A stretch of DNA of 64,000 nt from Tetradesmus obliquus (Eukaryota > Chlorophyta > Chlorophyceae > Sphaeropleales > Scenedesmaceae), in the NCBI GenBank assembly GCA_030272155.1, contig CP126192.1, forward strand, positions 5,924,501-5,988,500, in the 5' to 3' direction. The position numbers and the translations under genes were made by a program. The notes under the pieces are model-generated. The model had not been told where the DNA came from and searched no databases. It saw only the letters and a list, made by a program, of their open reading frames with translations. The first letter of the stretch is position 1; each line of letters opens with the position of its first letter. Below are positions 32,303 through 44,613 of the stretch, piece by piece.

Positions 32303-33996
32303 GTGAGGAGCAGCTGGTGACGCATTTGCCGCCTGCGAATGGTGCGGAGGATGTGTACACGCTGCTGAAGATGTACAGCATCAGCGCGCCACTGGTGAGT
32401 GGATGAGGGACGCATAATCAGTTGGCAGGCGGGCATACGTGCAGCTGCTGTCTGTAGCCCGTGCTCTGTGGCTTTTGTCTTGGTGGTGGAGAGACACCAC
32501 CACCCAAGATGTACAGCATCAGCGCGCCGCTGGTGAGTCAATGCGCGCTGATGCAGTGTGTGTTGTGCTGCTGCTGCTGCTGCTGCTGCTGTTGATTGTT
32601 GTGTCAGCCACTGCACCACTGCATTGCTGCTGCATGCATACCCCTCCCCAAGTCCCTTGTACGTTGCAGGGGTGCAGATGACGCAGGACAGATCCGGCGG
32701 CCATGCAGAGCCTTGACACCCGTGCTCTCAACAGTTGCTATGCATATGCATCAGCAGTATTCAGGTGCATTACACGCTGACTGTGGTGTGTGCATGCTGC
32801 TGCTGCTGCAGGTGCGTGCTGTGCTGCGTGGCCAGAGTGAGGATGAGGTGGACTTCCCCTTCAGGTGGGCAGAGGTATTATTAAATATCTGCAAAACTTG
32901 AAGTTACAAACAGTGATTTGAGCGATCAAGTTGACTTTCCCTTCAGGTAAAGGCCGGGCTAGTTACCTTCCGCTGTTGTGTTGCTGCCCTTTGATCGAGC
33001 TATCTACATGCACACACGCAACGCTGTCTTGCCTGCATCGCTTCACACAAACCTGCACCAAATCCTCATCTTCACCCACATCCCCACCCACATCCACTCC
33101 TGTTCCCCCCGCAGGGTGAGCGAGGCGGAGATGCGCATCATTGAGATGGTGCCGCGGCCGCCCTGCAGCATCCTGCTGCTGGGCCGCAGTGGCACAGGCA
33201 AGACCACAGTGCTGGTCTTCAGGTGGGCACAGGCAAGACCACAGTGCTGGTCTTCAGGTGGGCACAGGCAAGACCACAGTGCTGGTCTTCAGGTGGGCAC
33301 AGGCAAGACCACAGTGCTGGTCTTCAGGTGGGCACAGGCAAGACCACAGTGCTGGTCTTCAGGTGGGCACAGGCAAGACCACAGTGCTGGTCTTCAGGTG
33401 GGCACAGGCAAGACCACAGTGCTGGTCTTCAGGTGGGCACAGGCAAGACCACAGTGCTGGTCTTCAGGTGGGCACAGTGAGACAGATAGTAGTTGCATGT
33501 GGGTCCTAAAACCATCTAAGACGGTATATACATCCACAAAAAGATGAGCCAAAACGATGAAACGCCAGCCGAGCAGTGGAGGTGGGGCTGGATTTGGGTG
33601 TCAGGTCAAGAGATATTCCTGGGGCTGCTGCAAGAGGAGCTGGGCGCAGTGGCAGGCAGCTAGCTGCAGTTGTCTGCAGATTGCTCCAACAACAATGCAC
33701 ACTCCGGTTTTCCCTCAGCTGTGCTTTGATTGGCTGGAGCCTGAGGCCTCGTTCTACTGCTGAGTGAGTTGCCCAAGGACGCGCCAGGTGACAGTAGGCA
33801 CCTCGGCCAGCATCACTCCAAGCACTGACACGCCTCAACGGATCTCTATATTGCCCACCATTATGTGTTGTTGCTTGTGCGTGTTGATGATATGCTTTGC
33901 AGGCTGTTTGCTGCGTGGCTGTCATCCTACCAGCACAGCAGCCGCCACCTGCAGGCCGTGTTTGTGACAGCCAGCGCAACACTCAAGGAGCAGGTG

Positions 33997-34044
<48 letters not shown>

Positions 34045-34058
34045 GCCATCACACACCA

Positions 34059-34100
<42 letters not shown>

Positions 34101-36345
34101 TGGACAGACACATGTTTGTTGACTTTGTGATGTTGTTTTAGTTGGTTACACAGTAACATTCAAATGCCGACACTTTGCTCGATGCAAGTGCTGCTGCCCG
34201 CTTGCGAGTTTATCATCGTATCACCACACGAAGTCTGGTGAAACTGCTGTTCTTCGTCCTGCAGGTGTCCCGCACATTCCGCAAGCTGCAGGCCGCCACC
34301 ATCACCGACGATGCTGACGCAGCAGCAGTGGCAGCAGCCACAGGCGCCGAGCCGGCCAGCCTGGTCGGCCTGGCCCCGGCTGCCTTCCCACTGTTCACCA
34401 CCACACGCCAGTGGCTGCTGCTGCTGGTGAGTGCATTTGAGCAGCTGCTGCCATGCCTACACCGCAGCAGCAACATCAGCCACATGTGCGGCAGGAGGCG
34501 CGCTACAATGTGTTGGACACGCGCCTCCCGCCCCATGCGTGTGTGCTGCTGCTGCTGCTGTTGCTGTTGTGCAGGATGCGAGTGTGTCGGAGCCCTTCTT
34601 TGCGCGTGGGCCTGACGGGCGGCTGGCTGGTGGCGGCTCGGGAGGTGATGAGCTGGGCGGGGCCGCTGACTGGGACGGCATCGGGCTGGAGGTGGACCTG
34701 CAGGTGAGCCTGACCTAATGACTGATGATGAATCCAAATAGTTGGTGATTGGTTCAAGTGATCGAATGTAGTAAAGCGGCTAACTAAGGCGGCATTGGCC
34801 TGGAGGTGGACAGCGTGCAGTGGTCCTCAACATTATCACAGGAAAAACACTACCCTTGTGATGAGGTAGAACTGGCTGAGCGAGCCTGCGCAGGGCTTCC
34901 TGATAGTTGTGCGCGCTCACTGACATGCCCTGTGAATGGACGGAGATCATGCATGCTTGCACAGCCAACTCAATTGCGTGATGAAGACATGCGTACCCAG
35001 AGCGTTGTTGCTGGTGTGCTGCCTGGCCACATTGCGTGCTGTGGCTGCAGGGCTGGCTGGATGATGAGGATGAGGATGGCTACACAGATGATGATGAGGA
35101 GGAGGAAGAGGCCAGCAACGATGGATACGAGGTGCGCTGCAGCAGCGGCAGCAGAAGCAGAATCAAAAGCAGCAGCAGCAGGTGCTGCTGCTGCTGCCTG
35201 CCATGCTCTGTGCAGTTGTGTTGCATCCGGTGTGTCATCGACGGCTCCAGTGGGCCAGTCAACGTGTATCTGTGTGTGCGAACAAGGCGTGGTCAGCAGC
35301 AGTGCAGGATGTTGTCGCTGTGCAGCCGGCCAGCAGCAGACGGCAGCAGAGGCAGCTGGTGATTGTGACCGGACCAGGACAGCAGCGCATGGCTTCACTG
35401 AGGTGCACGTCTCGTAAATGGTGTCCATGCTCTGCACATGTAGCCTTTGCGCGCCGTGTTTATCAGCCCGTGCCTGTGCAAGGTGCCATCGCTGCCATTT
35501 GCAAGGGCCACACCTGCCCTACAGCACTATTGTACACAGCCTGTTGGGTGCCTGCCGCCAAGAATGCTTTGCATGGCTGGCCTGCTGCTGCTGCTTGCAG
35601 GATGCTGACGAGGACTGGGAAGATGCTGCTGACGAGGATGCAGAGCAGCAGCAGCAGGCAGGGGCTGCTACCAGCCAGCACCTGGGCAGGCGGCGCAAGC
35701 GGCGCGCTGCTGCTGCAGGTGCGCGGCTGGTCACTTTTGATTGACCAACACGGTTTACCACTTTGCAATGTTAACCTAAAATCCAAGCCAGTTGTTTCCT
35801 TTTTTCTTTTTGAATCATGCACAACCAACTCGGATGGCATGCTGCCTCTGCCGTCGCAGGTGGCGATGATGAGGACACCGACCAGCAGCAGCAGCGCAGC
35901 GGGCAGCACTACCCCAGCCGCGAGATCACGTATGCTGAGTTTGTGAGCCCTGTCATGTGGGGCAGGATGACCAAGGGCCTCAGGAAGGAGGAGAAGGCCT
36001 GCCTCAAGGCACCCCTGGTGTACGCTGAGCTCATGAGCTACATCAAGGTGGGAGGTTTTTGCATTGTGTGTTGGTGTTGTATTACGCTTTTATGTGCTTG
36101 GGTCCGAAGCTGCAGCTGGGCATGAATTTGCCAGGTTCCACCGATTTGAGGCAAATGCAGCTGTCTTTGGCAACATGGTGTGCATGTCTGGTCATAACTA
36201 CTCGGCTCACACCATGTTTGCTGTCCTATGTGTGCTGTGTGTTTGTGCTGCGCTGTCCTGCAGGGCTCGGCTGAGGCGCTGGAGGCAGGCGGCCACCTCA
36301 GCCTGGAGCAGTACCTGGAGGTGAGGCTGCAGCAGGCTGGCTGGC

Positions 36346-36387
<42 letters not shown>

Positions 36388-39300
36388 AGCGCAGCAGTAC
36401 ATACGCTTCCCAAGTGCCGAATCAACGTCTGCGATGACCCGGCCAGCAGGCAACGGCTGCTGAGATTGTTTCACTTTGTCGCGTCGTGGCAGTCCTTGCT
36501 TGCAGGAAGAAAGACTGCTGGTCAGCTGACTGCTGCTTGCGCGCCACCGTCCCGTGTGGCCGTAGTATGTGTCATGTGCCGTAGTATGTGTCATGGCATG
36601 CGCCAGCTGCATCTTTGCATACACCTCACGCTTGTCTGTCGCACAACTCTTGGTGCTCTATGGTGGGTCTGCTGTGCTGCTTCTCCACACTGCAGCTGGG
36701 CGCGAAGCGTGCACCTACCTTCAGCCCTCAGCTGCGGCAGCTGGTGTACCGCTGCTACGAGGCGTACGAGGCAGCCAAGGCAGTACGGCTGCCTGGCAGG
36801 GGCCTCGGCTGGGACAGAGCCGACCTGGCTGCTGCGCTGCACAGGAACCTGAGGGGTAGCGGCTACAGGGGAGTGCGGGTGGACGGCATGTACAGGGATG
36901 AGGTGCAGGACTTCACTCAGGTGGGAGGGGATTGTGGCTTTGATGGTGTTGCTGGTGTGTTGTGAGGCAACAGTGCGTAGTACAGCCAAGGCATCAGCTC
37001 TGTTGGTGGTTTATTGGGTGGCTAAGCCCAGCACCAGGTGGTGCCGATCAGTCAGGACATTAGATAGCAGTGTCATGTGACAACACACTGCTGAGGCGGC
37101 GTGTGTTGTGCCTCACTGAAACTGCTGCCTGCCTGCCTGCTGCCCCTCAGGCCGAGCTGCTGCTGGACCTGAGGCTGTGCCCCGACCCCAACAGCATGTT
37201 CTACTGCGGCGACACCTGCCAGACCATCGCACGCGGTGAGCTGTGCCGTCTGCACAGAAGATAGATAGAAGGTTTGCAACGGTGTTTGCAAGCGGCTACG
37301 CCGATGGATACCTGTTCAGATGCAGAAGTGCAAGCAGTGAGCTGAGCCGCCCGCAGCTGGCCCTGCAGCTGCATTCGGCTGGTTTGGTAGAAGCAGTGCT
37401 GGGTATGTGACTGCTGGGCTGCAGTTCTGTGTGCACAAGCCCGTGTTCTGCGCTTCTGCCGGTGCCGTTACGCAGTTGATTGTGCTGGCCCACTCAGCAG
37501 CGTAGCTGCTCATTTGTTTGGTTGTGGCTGCTGCTGCAGGTGTTGGGTTCAGGTTTGAGGATGTGAAGGTGCTCATGTACAATGAGGTGAGCAGCAGCAG
37601 CAGCAGCAGCAGCCCCAGCACTGGCCAGATGACAGAAGCACACACTTTTCAACAACGCCCTTTGACCGCCAACCACCCTGAGAGTATCAGCTGGATTGGC
37701 GATGGAGCAACAGTATTCATACATCAGGGTGCTTGAATGCATCAGCATGCATTGCTGCGGGCAAGCTGATCCAGCTGGGCAGTATCACACCCGGTTGCTG
37801 TATGTTCGAAGGGGTTTGACCGGGCGTTGACTGTGTGTTGACTTTTCCTGCAGGGCCAGCGGCGCGAGGCTGAGGGCATAAAGGGCCCCGAGGTGGGCAT
37901 GCCCAAGGTGGAGGTGCTCACGACAAACTACAGGTGAGCAGCTGTTGGTCAAACTTGATCAAACATCAGTCAAACCCCAGTCAAAGTAACATCTTACCAA
38001 GTTGTGCACCGGTGGTTGTTTGCTAATTGGTGTGGTAGTCTACCGGTCAAGCTGGTAAATGTGCTGCAGGCTGGCACGGCTGAGCGGTTGACTGTCTTGT
38101 TGTCTGCTGCTGTCATGCTGCAGGACGCATGCGGGCATCCTGGACGCGGCTTCTTCCATCACCGCGCTGCTGCGGGCGTGCTTCCCGCGCCTGCTGGACA
38201 AGCTGCCAAGGGAGCGGGCCTTCTTCAATGGGCCGAGGTGGGCGGCAGCAGCAGCAGCAATCAATATGTCAGTAGGAACGGCAAGGAGCAGCAACAGCAA
38301 TCAGAGATACTGCAAAATTGCTGCACCAAGCTGTACTAGCTGCAGACAACTGTCTGCTGCAGCTCCTGCTGCGGCCGTCTGGTGACGCCGTTGCAAGCGT
38401 ACACGGACTATCAACGTAGCGCTTGGCTCATTCATTGTGTCATAACCTGCCAGGTGCTTGACTGTCGTGTCATTTTGCGCAGGCCGATGCTGCTAGACCA
38501 GGTGACCACTGCTGACCTATCCATCCTGCTCAGCAGCGGCGACCCAAATGCAAGCCAGGTGGAATTTGGGGCGCACCAGGTGCGGCGGCGCTGCGCAGCA
38601 TGACAGCGTGTGCTTTAACGCTACTGCAGGACAGATGATGCTTGTAGGCTTGTGCACGGAAGCTTATGCGTACAAGCACATATGCGCTCTTCATAGCTCA
38701 TCAGGCAATCTCTGCACAGCAACGAAATCTGTGTCAGTTTTGTACTGTTCATTTGCTGCCAGCTGCTGGACCTTGCCTTAGAAGCTGCTGCCCAAACCAG
38801 CTGGCTATTGATTTGCGACAACATGGATATAATGGGAAAATTAGCGTTCAAGGGTGTGCATTGTGTTCTACGGTGCTCACTCTCCTTTTCTGGTCTCAGA
38901 CCTGTGTTCAACCTGATGTGGCTCATACCATCTAAGATGGTGACAGGACCCACATGTAATTATTCTCTCTCACTTTGAAAAGTTTCTGGAAGGGTTTCAG
39001 CTTCATAGGAATGTGCCAACACACAGCACAGGACATCTTTCACTGATAAATGGATCTGCGTGTGCCCTGCGCCTGCTGTTGCGCTGCTGCGCTGCTGCCG
39101 GCTGCTGCTGCTGCTGCTGCTGCCTGTGACTGCCAGGTGGTGCTGGTGCGTGACATGGAGGCAAGGGAGCGGCTGCCTGCCGAGCTGCAGGCCTCCAACG
39201 CACTCATCATGACCGTGGGACAGTCCAAGGTGAGTGTCACATAACAAAATGACATAATACAAGCTTTCAGCGCCAGCGCCAGCTTCAGCCCTGCTTACAT

Positions 39301-42300
39301 GTGGTAAAATGAAAACTCCCTTTATAACACACGCGCCAAGCCAAGTAGACCCAGCTGCAGTCACCCTGGCTGGTGTTGTGTGCATTGTGTGTGTGCATGA
39401 TGGCGTGTGCGGTCTTTCATGCCCGTCTGTTTGCCTGCTGGTGTGTGTAAACAAGCAGCCGTCACAGTTGTTGCTGCTGCCTGCTGCTGGCCCTGTTTGA
39501 ACCTGCGCAGGGCCTGGAGTTTGATGACGTGTTCCTGGTGGAATTTTGCTTATGTATTTGTTTAAACGCCTCTGCATCTGCTGCTGCTGCCTGCCCTTGC
39601 GCAGGGCCTGGAGTTTGATGACGTGTTCCTGGTGGACTTCTGCTGCATGTATATGTCTACGTGCCTCAGCATCTGCTGCTGCTGCTGTTGCTGCTGCTGC
39701 GCAGGGCCTGGAGTTTGATGACGTGTTCCTGGTGGACTTCTGCGCAGACAGCCCCGCAGGCCAGGTGGGCTGCCTGGTTATAGATAGATAGAGGGGTTAC
39801 ATCGGTGTGCTCATGCGGCATACGCCACCACTAACACCTGGTAACATTGTAAGCTGCCTGGTTACTGCGAGCCCAGCCCTGCCAGTCGCATGCACAGTGC
39901 ATAAGCAGCCAGCTGCGGCTGGCAGCATGCACTATCTCTGATGTCCGCATCAAGCTCGCCGCAACCTCAATTAGCGTGCATGCTTGCAAGAGCAAGGTGC
40001 ATCCACCTCAGCTTTGACGGCAGATGCGTAGAGCGACAGTACAAATGTGCACGTGCCTGTGCTTGCAGGAGTGGCGGGTGCTGCTGCAACTGCTGGAGCA
40101 GTACAAAGACACAGTGGCAGAGATAGCCAAGTATGCAGCAACACAAGCAGCCACGGACAACCCCAACAACAGCAGCAGCAGCAGCAGGCCCAGCTGGCAG
40201 CAGCTCGCAGCTGAGTTGACTGCAGAAGATCTGCGGAGCACCATCAAAAGGGCCAGGAGCTGCAGCAGCGGCGCTGCAGGTGGTGCCGGTGCTGCCATTG
40301 CTGCTGCTGAGCGTGATCTGCTGCTGTCAGGCCTGCCTGGGCCTGCTGTGCTGCGGGAGGTGGTTGATGCTGCTGGTTCTGCTGCGAGTGACGCTGCCGG
40401 CGGCTGGCTGCGGCCGCTGGCGTTTGACAAGGAGCAGCACAGGTGCGGGCTGAGTACCAAACCAGGTTGGTGTGATTGCAGCTGCAGGTGGGGCTCGGCA
40501 GTAGACGCAGGAGGGCTGTTACAGCTACACAATACAGGTGCGCTGAGTGCCACAGGCGCCTGCAGCTGCTGGTGTAGTGGGCCAGTGGATGCGGAATTGC
40601 TGCTGCAGGTGCACATTGCAGGTGTTTGCTTGCTGGTGGAAGTGCTGCACTGACTGCTGCGCTGGCACTGCTGCTGCTGCTGCTGCTGGTTCTTGCTTAT
40701 GCTGCTGCTGTACCATGCCGCCAGGCTGCTGTGTGAGGAGCTGAAGCACCTCTACGTGGCCATCACACGCGCCAAGGTAGGTTGCAGCTTACCAACCAGA
40801 AAGCTGCAGACAGTTTGCTGCAGATCATGCATTCTTGCTGCGACTGATGGCAGATCAACAGCAATCAAGGCGGCAGGCTGTCAAGGACTCGCCACGCCTC
40901 CACGTGTGTTCCTGCGACACCTAGCATGTTGCGGCCTTGCGCTCATCTCGCCGCCGTGTGTTGCTGCCCGCAGAACAACCTGATCGTGTTTGACAGGGAT
41001 GGGCAGAAGAGGGCCCCTCTGTACCACTACCTGCGCCGCCTGGGGTGGGTGCTGTCTGAATAGATAGAACTCTACAACCTCACTTGGTTCAGCCTGCTCA
41101 CATGCAACATGCAATTTCACTGTCAACAACTGTGGGCCTCGTCATCAGTATTTCTCTGCTGCTTGCATGCATCCACATGCAAATCCTTCTGACAACAACC
41201 AGCAGAGCTCGGCAAACTCACCGCAGCTATGCTTGGAACAATGACGGCACGAGCGCTTTGTGCATTCTCCAGGCTGTTCCATTTTTGCCCTACTCTACAT
41301 GTGACTGCTGCAAGTCCCACAAAATCTGCATAGTGATTAGTCATTTTCATTGCCCTGCCCTGGCTGCTGCATGTGCAGGCTCGCAACACACGTCACATCA
41401 GTGACAAAGGCCCTCGGCGTCGACGAGGCAGCAGCAGCAGATGGCAAGCCGGCTTTCAGGGGCAGCATGAGCAACAGCCCCGTGGAGTGGGCCAAGCGTG
41501 CGCGCAACCTGGCGGATCAGAAGCTCTTCCATTATGCTGCGCAGTGCTACGGCTGTGCGGGTGACACCATGCGCGCGGCAGCGTACGGCGCAATGCAGCT
41601 GCTGCACGTGAGTGCAGCGGCTGGCTTGATGATGTCAGTGATGTGTGTTTGACTTTTGACTCTTAAGGATGTGTGTGGGGTTTGCTGCTGTGCGAGCAGT
41701 GACGATGCTTGCGAGTTAAGTTCAGCAGGCTCCTTGCTATTTCGAAGCCAGGGTGCATCCTATCATTGCGTTGACTCTGCACATGCCACTTACACTGCTT
41801 TGCTTTGCTTTGCTTTGCTTTGCTTTGCAGGACCTGCACAAGAGTGCTCAGCAGGCAGCCGGTGCAATCGGCCCCAGCAGCAGCACTACAACAACAGCAG
41901 CAGCAGGCGCAAAGCCGGGTGGCAAGTCCAGTGCAGCGCGCAGCGCAGCAGCAGCAGCAGCGCAGCTTAGCGCCACCAAGCGCCGCGAAGTCCTGCTATC
42001 TGCTGCTGATGTGCTGCTGACCTGTGCTGTCATTGGCGGCCTGCTATCAGCCACCCACACAGCATTAGCATCATCAACATCTGCTGCTGCTGTTACGCAT
42101 CTGGCTGAGATAGCTGCAGCAGCGCAGCGCGCAGGGCTGCCTGCTGCCAGGCAGGATGTGGAGGGTGCTGTGGCACCGCCGGTGACGCCGCAGGAGCAGG
42201 CCATGTGGCTGCGGCTTACTGTGAATGCATTCAAGCAGGCTGGCTGGCAGCTGGAGGCTGGCCGGCTGCTGCTGAGCTTTGGGCCTGACTATGAGGATGG

Positions 42301-43509
42301 CAGGTGGGGTGCTGGGCTGAGGTTCTTACTTGTGGTGGTGTAGGGCTTAAGGGTTAGGGGCTATACCCCAGCAGGGCTGAAGAGGATTGGGCCAGTCCTG
42401 GAGCAATGCTTGCAGGTTCGGTGGCACTAACGTGCTGTACATGCGTTTGGCGCATGATGAGTGTGCTGGGCATGTCACACCTGTAGTGGTTGCCAGTGGC
42501 TTGCAGCACGCAACACACAAACACCTCACCTTCAAGCTCGCCTGCTGCCATTAGTATTGCGGTTGCTGTGCGTCGCTGCCACGATTACACAGCCATCACC
42601 TACCACCTGCAGCACCCACCCTGCATGCAGGTACTGGACGGCTGCCAAGCGCCTGCTGAAAGACTGTCCAGACACCGCAGCAGTAGCAGACATGTTGGAA
42701 GGCGCAGCACGCCAGGAGATGGGCCTGCCAACCCGCACAACCACAACAAACGCCGACAAACCCAGCTCAACAGCAGCAGCAGCAGCTGCTGTGCCTGCTG
42801 GGCTGCATGGCAGCTTCATGGCTGCTTCCAAGCTGCTGCGGGAGGCGCTTGATGCGCACAAGCAGGGCGGGCGCTGGGGCGAGTGCTGGCGGCTGCTGAG
42901 CGACTACCCGGGGCTGCGGCCGCTGCTGCGGGAGGCGGAGTGCGACACCATCACGCTGGTGAGGAATCTGAGGTGCTGCTGTTGGCGCCGTCAGTGGTAT
43001 GCTGTTACATGTTATTTGGCAGGAGTGACGAGGGCTGCGGCCGCTGCTGCGGGAGGTGAAGTGTAACACCATCACGCTGGTGAGCACATGCTGCTGCTGC
43101 TGCTGCTGCTGCTGGTGGTGGTGATCACGCTGAGTTATGTTCACTTTGTTTGGTAGGTGTGAGGACAGTGTGCTGGCCGCGGCTGCTGAGCGACAACTGA
43201 GGTTACCCGCTGGCTGAAGATGACTGCAACACCGTGGCACTTGCAGCATGCTTTTGCAACCCACCTTAGCGCGGCAAGTGCATGGTTTGCTTACTGCAAC
43301 CTGCTGATGTCCTGCAAGCTGCTGACCCCTGTGTACTGCTGCTGCTGCTGCTGCTGCTGCCTCTGCCAGGCTGTGATCAACTCCGCGCGGCAGCAGGGCT
43401 TCAGCAGGCAGCAGCTGCTGGGGGCAATCATCACGCTGAAGAACCCCGCGTGGCGCCAGTCCACGCTGCGCATGCACGGCTTCTGGAAGGTGAGGGGGCA
43501 ACGCTTGAG

Positions 43510-43544
<35 letters not shown>

Positions 43545-43598
43545 GCATGCACTGCGCATGCACGGCTTCTGGAAGGTGAGCAGTGTGCAGTGCTTGAG

Positions 43599-43632
<34 letters not shown>

Positions 43633-44550
43633 AGTCGCAGTGCTGGTTCTGCTGCTCGAACTTCACTGTGTTACCCAGAGCGCGGAGATATCTACTGTGC
43701 TCCAAGTGCACTTTTTGGATCCCCAACAGCGCTGGTGATGCAAAGCGACCAACATTAGCACGTGTTGCGTGTCACCTTTCTCACCCCTTTGCTGCTGCAG
43801 GAGCTTGCAGCCGTCCTGAAAGACCCTGCGGAAGCAGCACGCGTGCTGGCAGCAAACGGCGACTACCTCGCAGCAGCAGAGCGCTGCATGGCTGCCCCCA
43901 GCTTCTTCGAGCGGCTCACCCCCGGTCAGCTGCGGCAGGTGCACACCTGGCTGCTGCAAGACGGCAGCATTGAGGCAGCCCGAAAAGCAGTGCAGCTGTG
44001 GGAGACTGTGCAGCAGAACGGGAGGTTAGGTGATGAGATCGGCGAAGGCATTGCTGCTGCACAGCTGACGCTGGGTCGGCTGCTGCTAAGAGAGGCTGTG
44101 GGGGTTGCGCTGCAGCCGTTTGATTTGAAGCAGGCTGCTACGGTGGCTGCTGCAGCGGCGGCGGCAGCAGCAGTTGCCGCAGCGGCAAAGGCCAAAGCAG
44201 AGGCGGAGAGAGAGGCAAGGAGGAAGGAGGAGAAGAAAGAGAGGAAGAAGCAGGAGAAGGAAAGAGCCAAGGAGAAGAAAAGGCAGGGGCAGGCAGCAGC
44301 ATCGGCTGCGCTGGCAGGCGAGGAAGCACCGGAGACTTGGGATGGTGCTGCAGCAGCTGCTGCTGCAAGCAGCGCTGGTGCTGCAGCTGCTGCGCCAGAT
44401 GCAGCTGCAGCTGCCACCACCACCGCTGAAGGCAAGAGCTATGCATCTGCTGCAAATGCAGCCACAGCAGCCGCCGACGCCAAGGCAGCAGCCACCACTG
44501 CTGCCACCAGCAGCAGCAGTACCTCTGCAACGCCGCCTGCGCAGGTTGCT

Positions 44551-44613
<63 letters not shown>

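Larger units (their letters stand above)
29253..32864 (+). other. TRANK1-like exons 11-14, pre-helicase region
   Basis: Exons 29253-30463, 31048-31198, about 31789 or 31846 to 32394, and 32812-32864. Exon 11 starts with a last ankyrin-like GYTPLAHMLLPLG and then is Ala/Lys-rich and acidic. Exons 12-13 carry KRLVFLRLQRIGLGTW, GGRIIWQ and YLEMIRVWAIHATHDP, the block that precedes the ATPase in TRANK1-type proteins. The acceptor of exon 13 is uncertain: 31789 keeps the frame with an insert, 31846 (after TTTCCGAG) is shorter. Confidence 0.7.
33115..41044 (+). other. TRANK1-like exons 15-33, UvrD-type helicase core
   Basis: Exons: 33115-33222, 33903-33993, 34265-34426, 34575-34703, 35051-35131, 35601-35718, 35860-36047, 36264-36320, 36696-36920, 37151-37235, 37540-37586, 37854-37933, 38124-38237, 38483-38579, 39137-39229, 39705-39764, 40069-40442, 40725-40776, 40974-41044. 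Motif I: LLGRSGTGKTT (exon 15, about residue 1646). Motif II: DEVQDFTQ (about 2002). Motif III: FYCGDTCQTIARG. Motif IV: LTTNYRTHAGIL, split by an intron. Motif V: GQSKGLEFDDVFLVDF, split by an intron. Motif VI: LKHLYVAITRAKNNLIVFD. All catalytic residues are present, so an active ATPase is expected. About 350 residues, including an acidic tract (DDEDEDGYTDDDEEEEE), separate motifs I and II. Confidence 0.93.

Noticed and set aside
31302..33467. CRISPR-like arrays with 35-bp repeats
   Set aside because: The units are directly adjacent with no spacers, lie in introns of a nuclear gene, and match exon ends; they are minisatellites.
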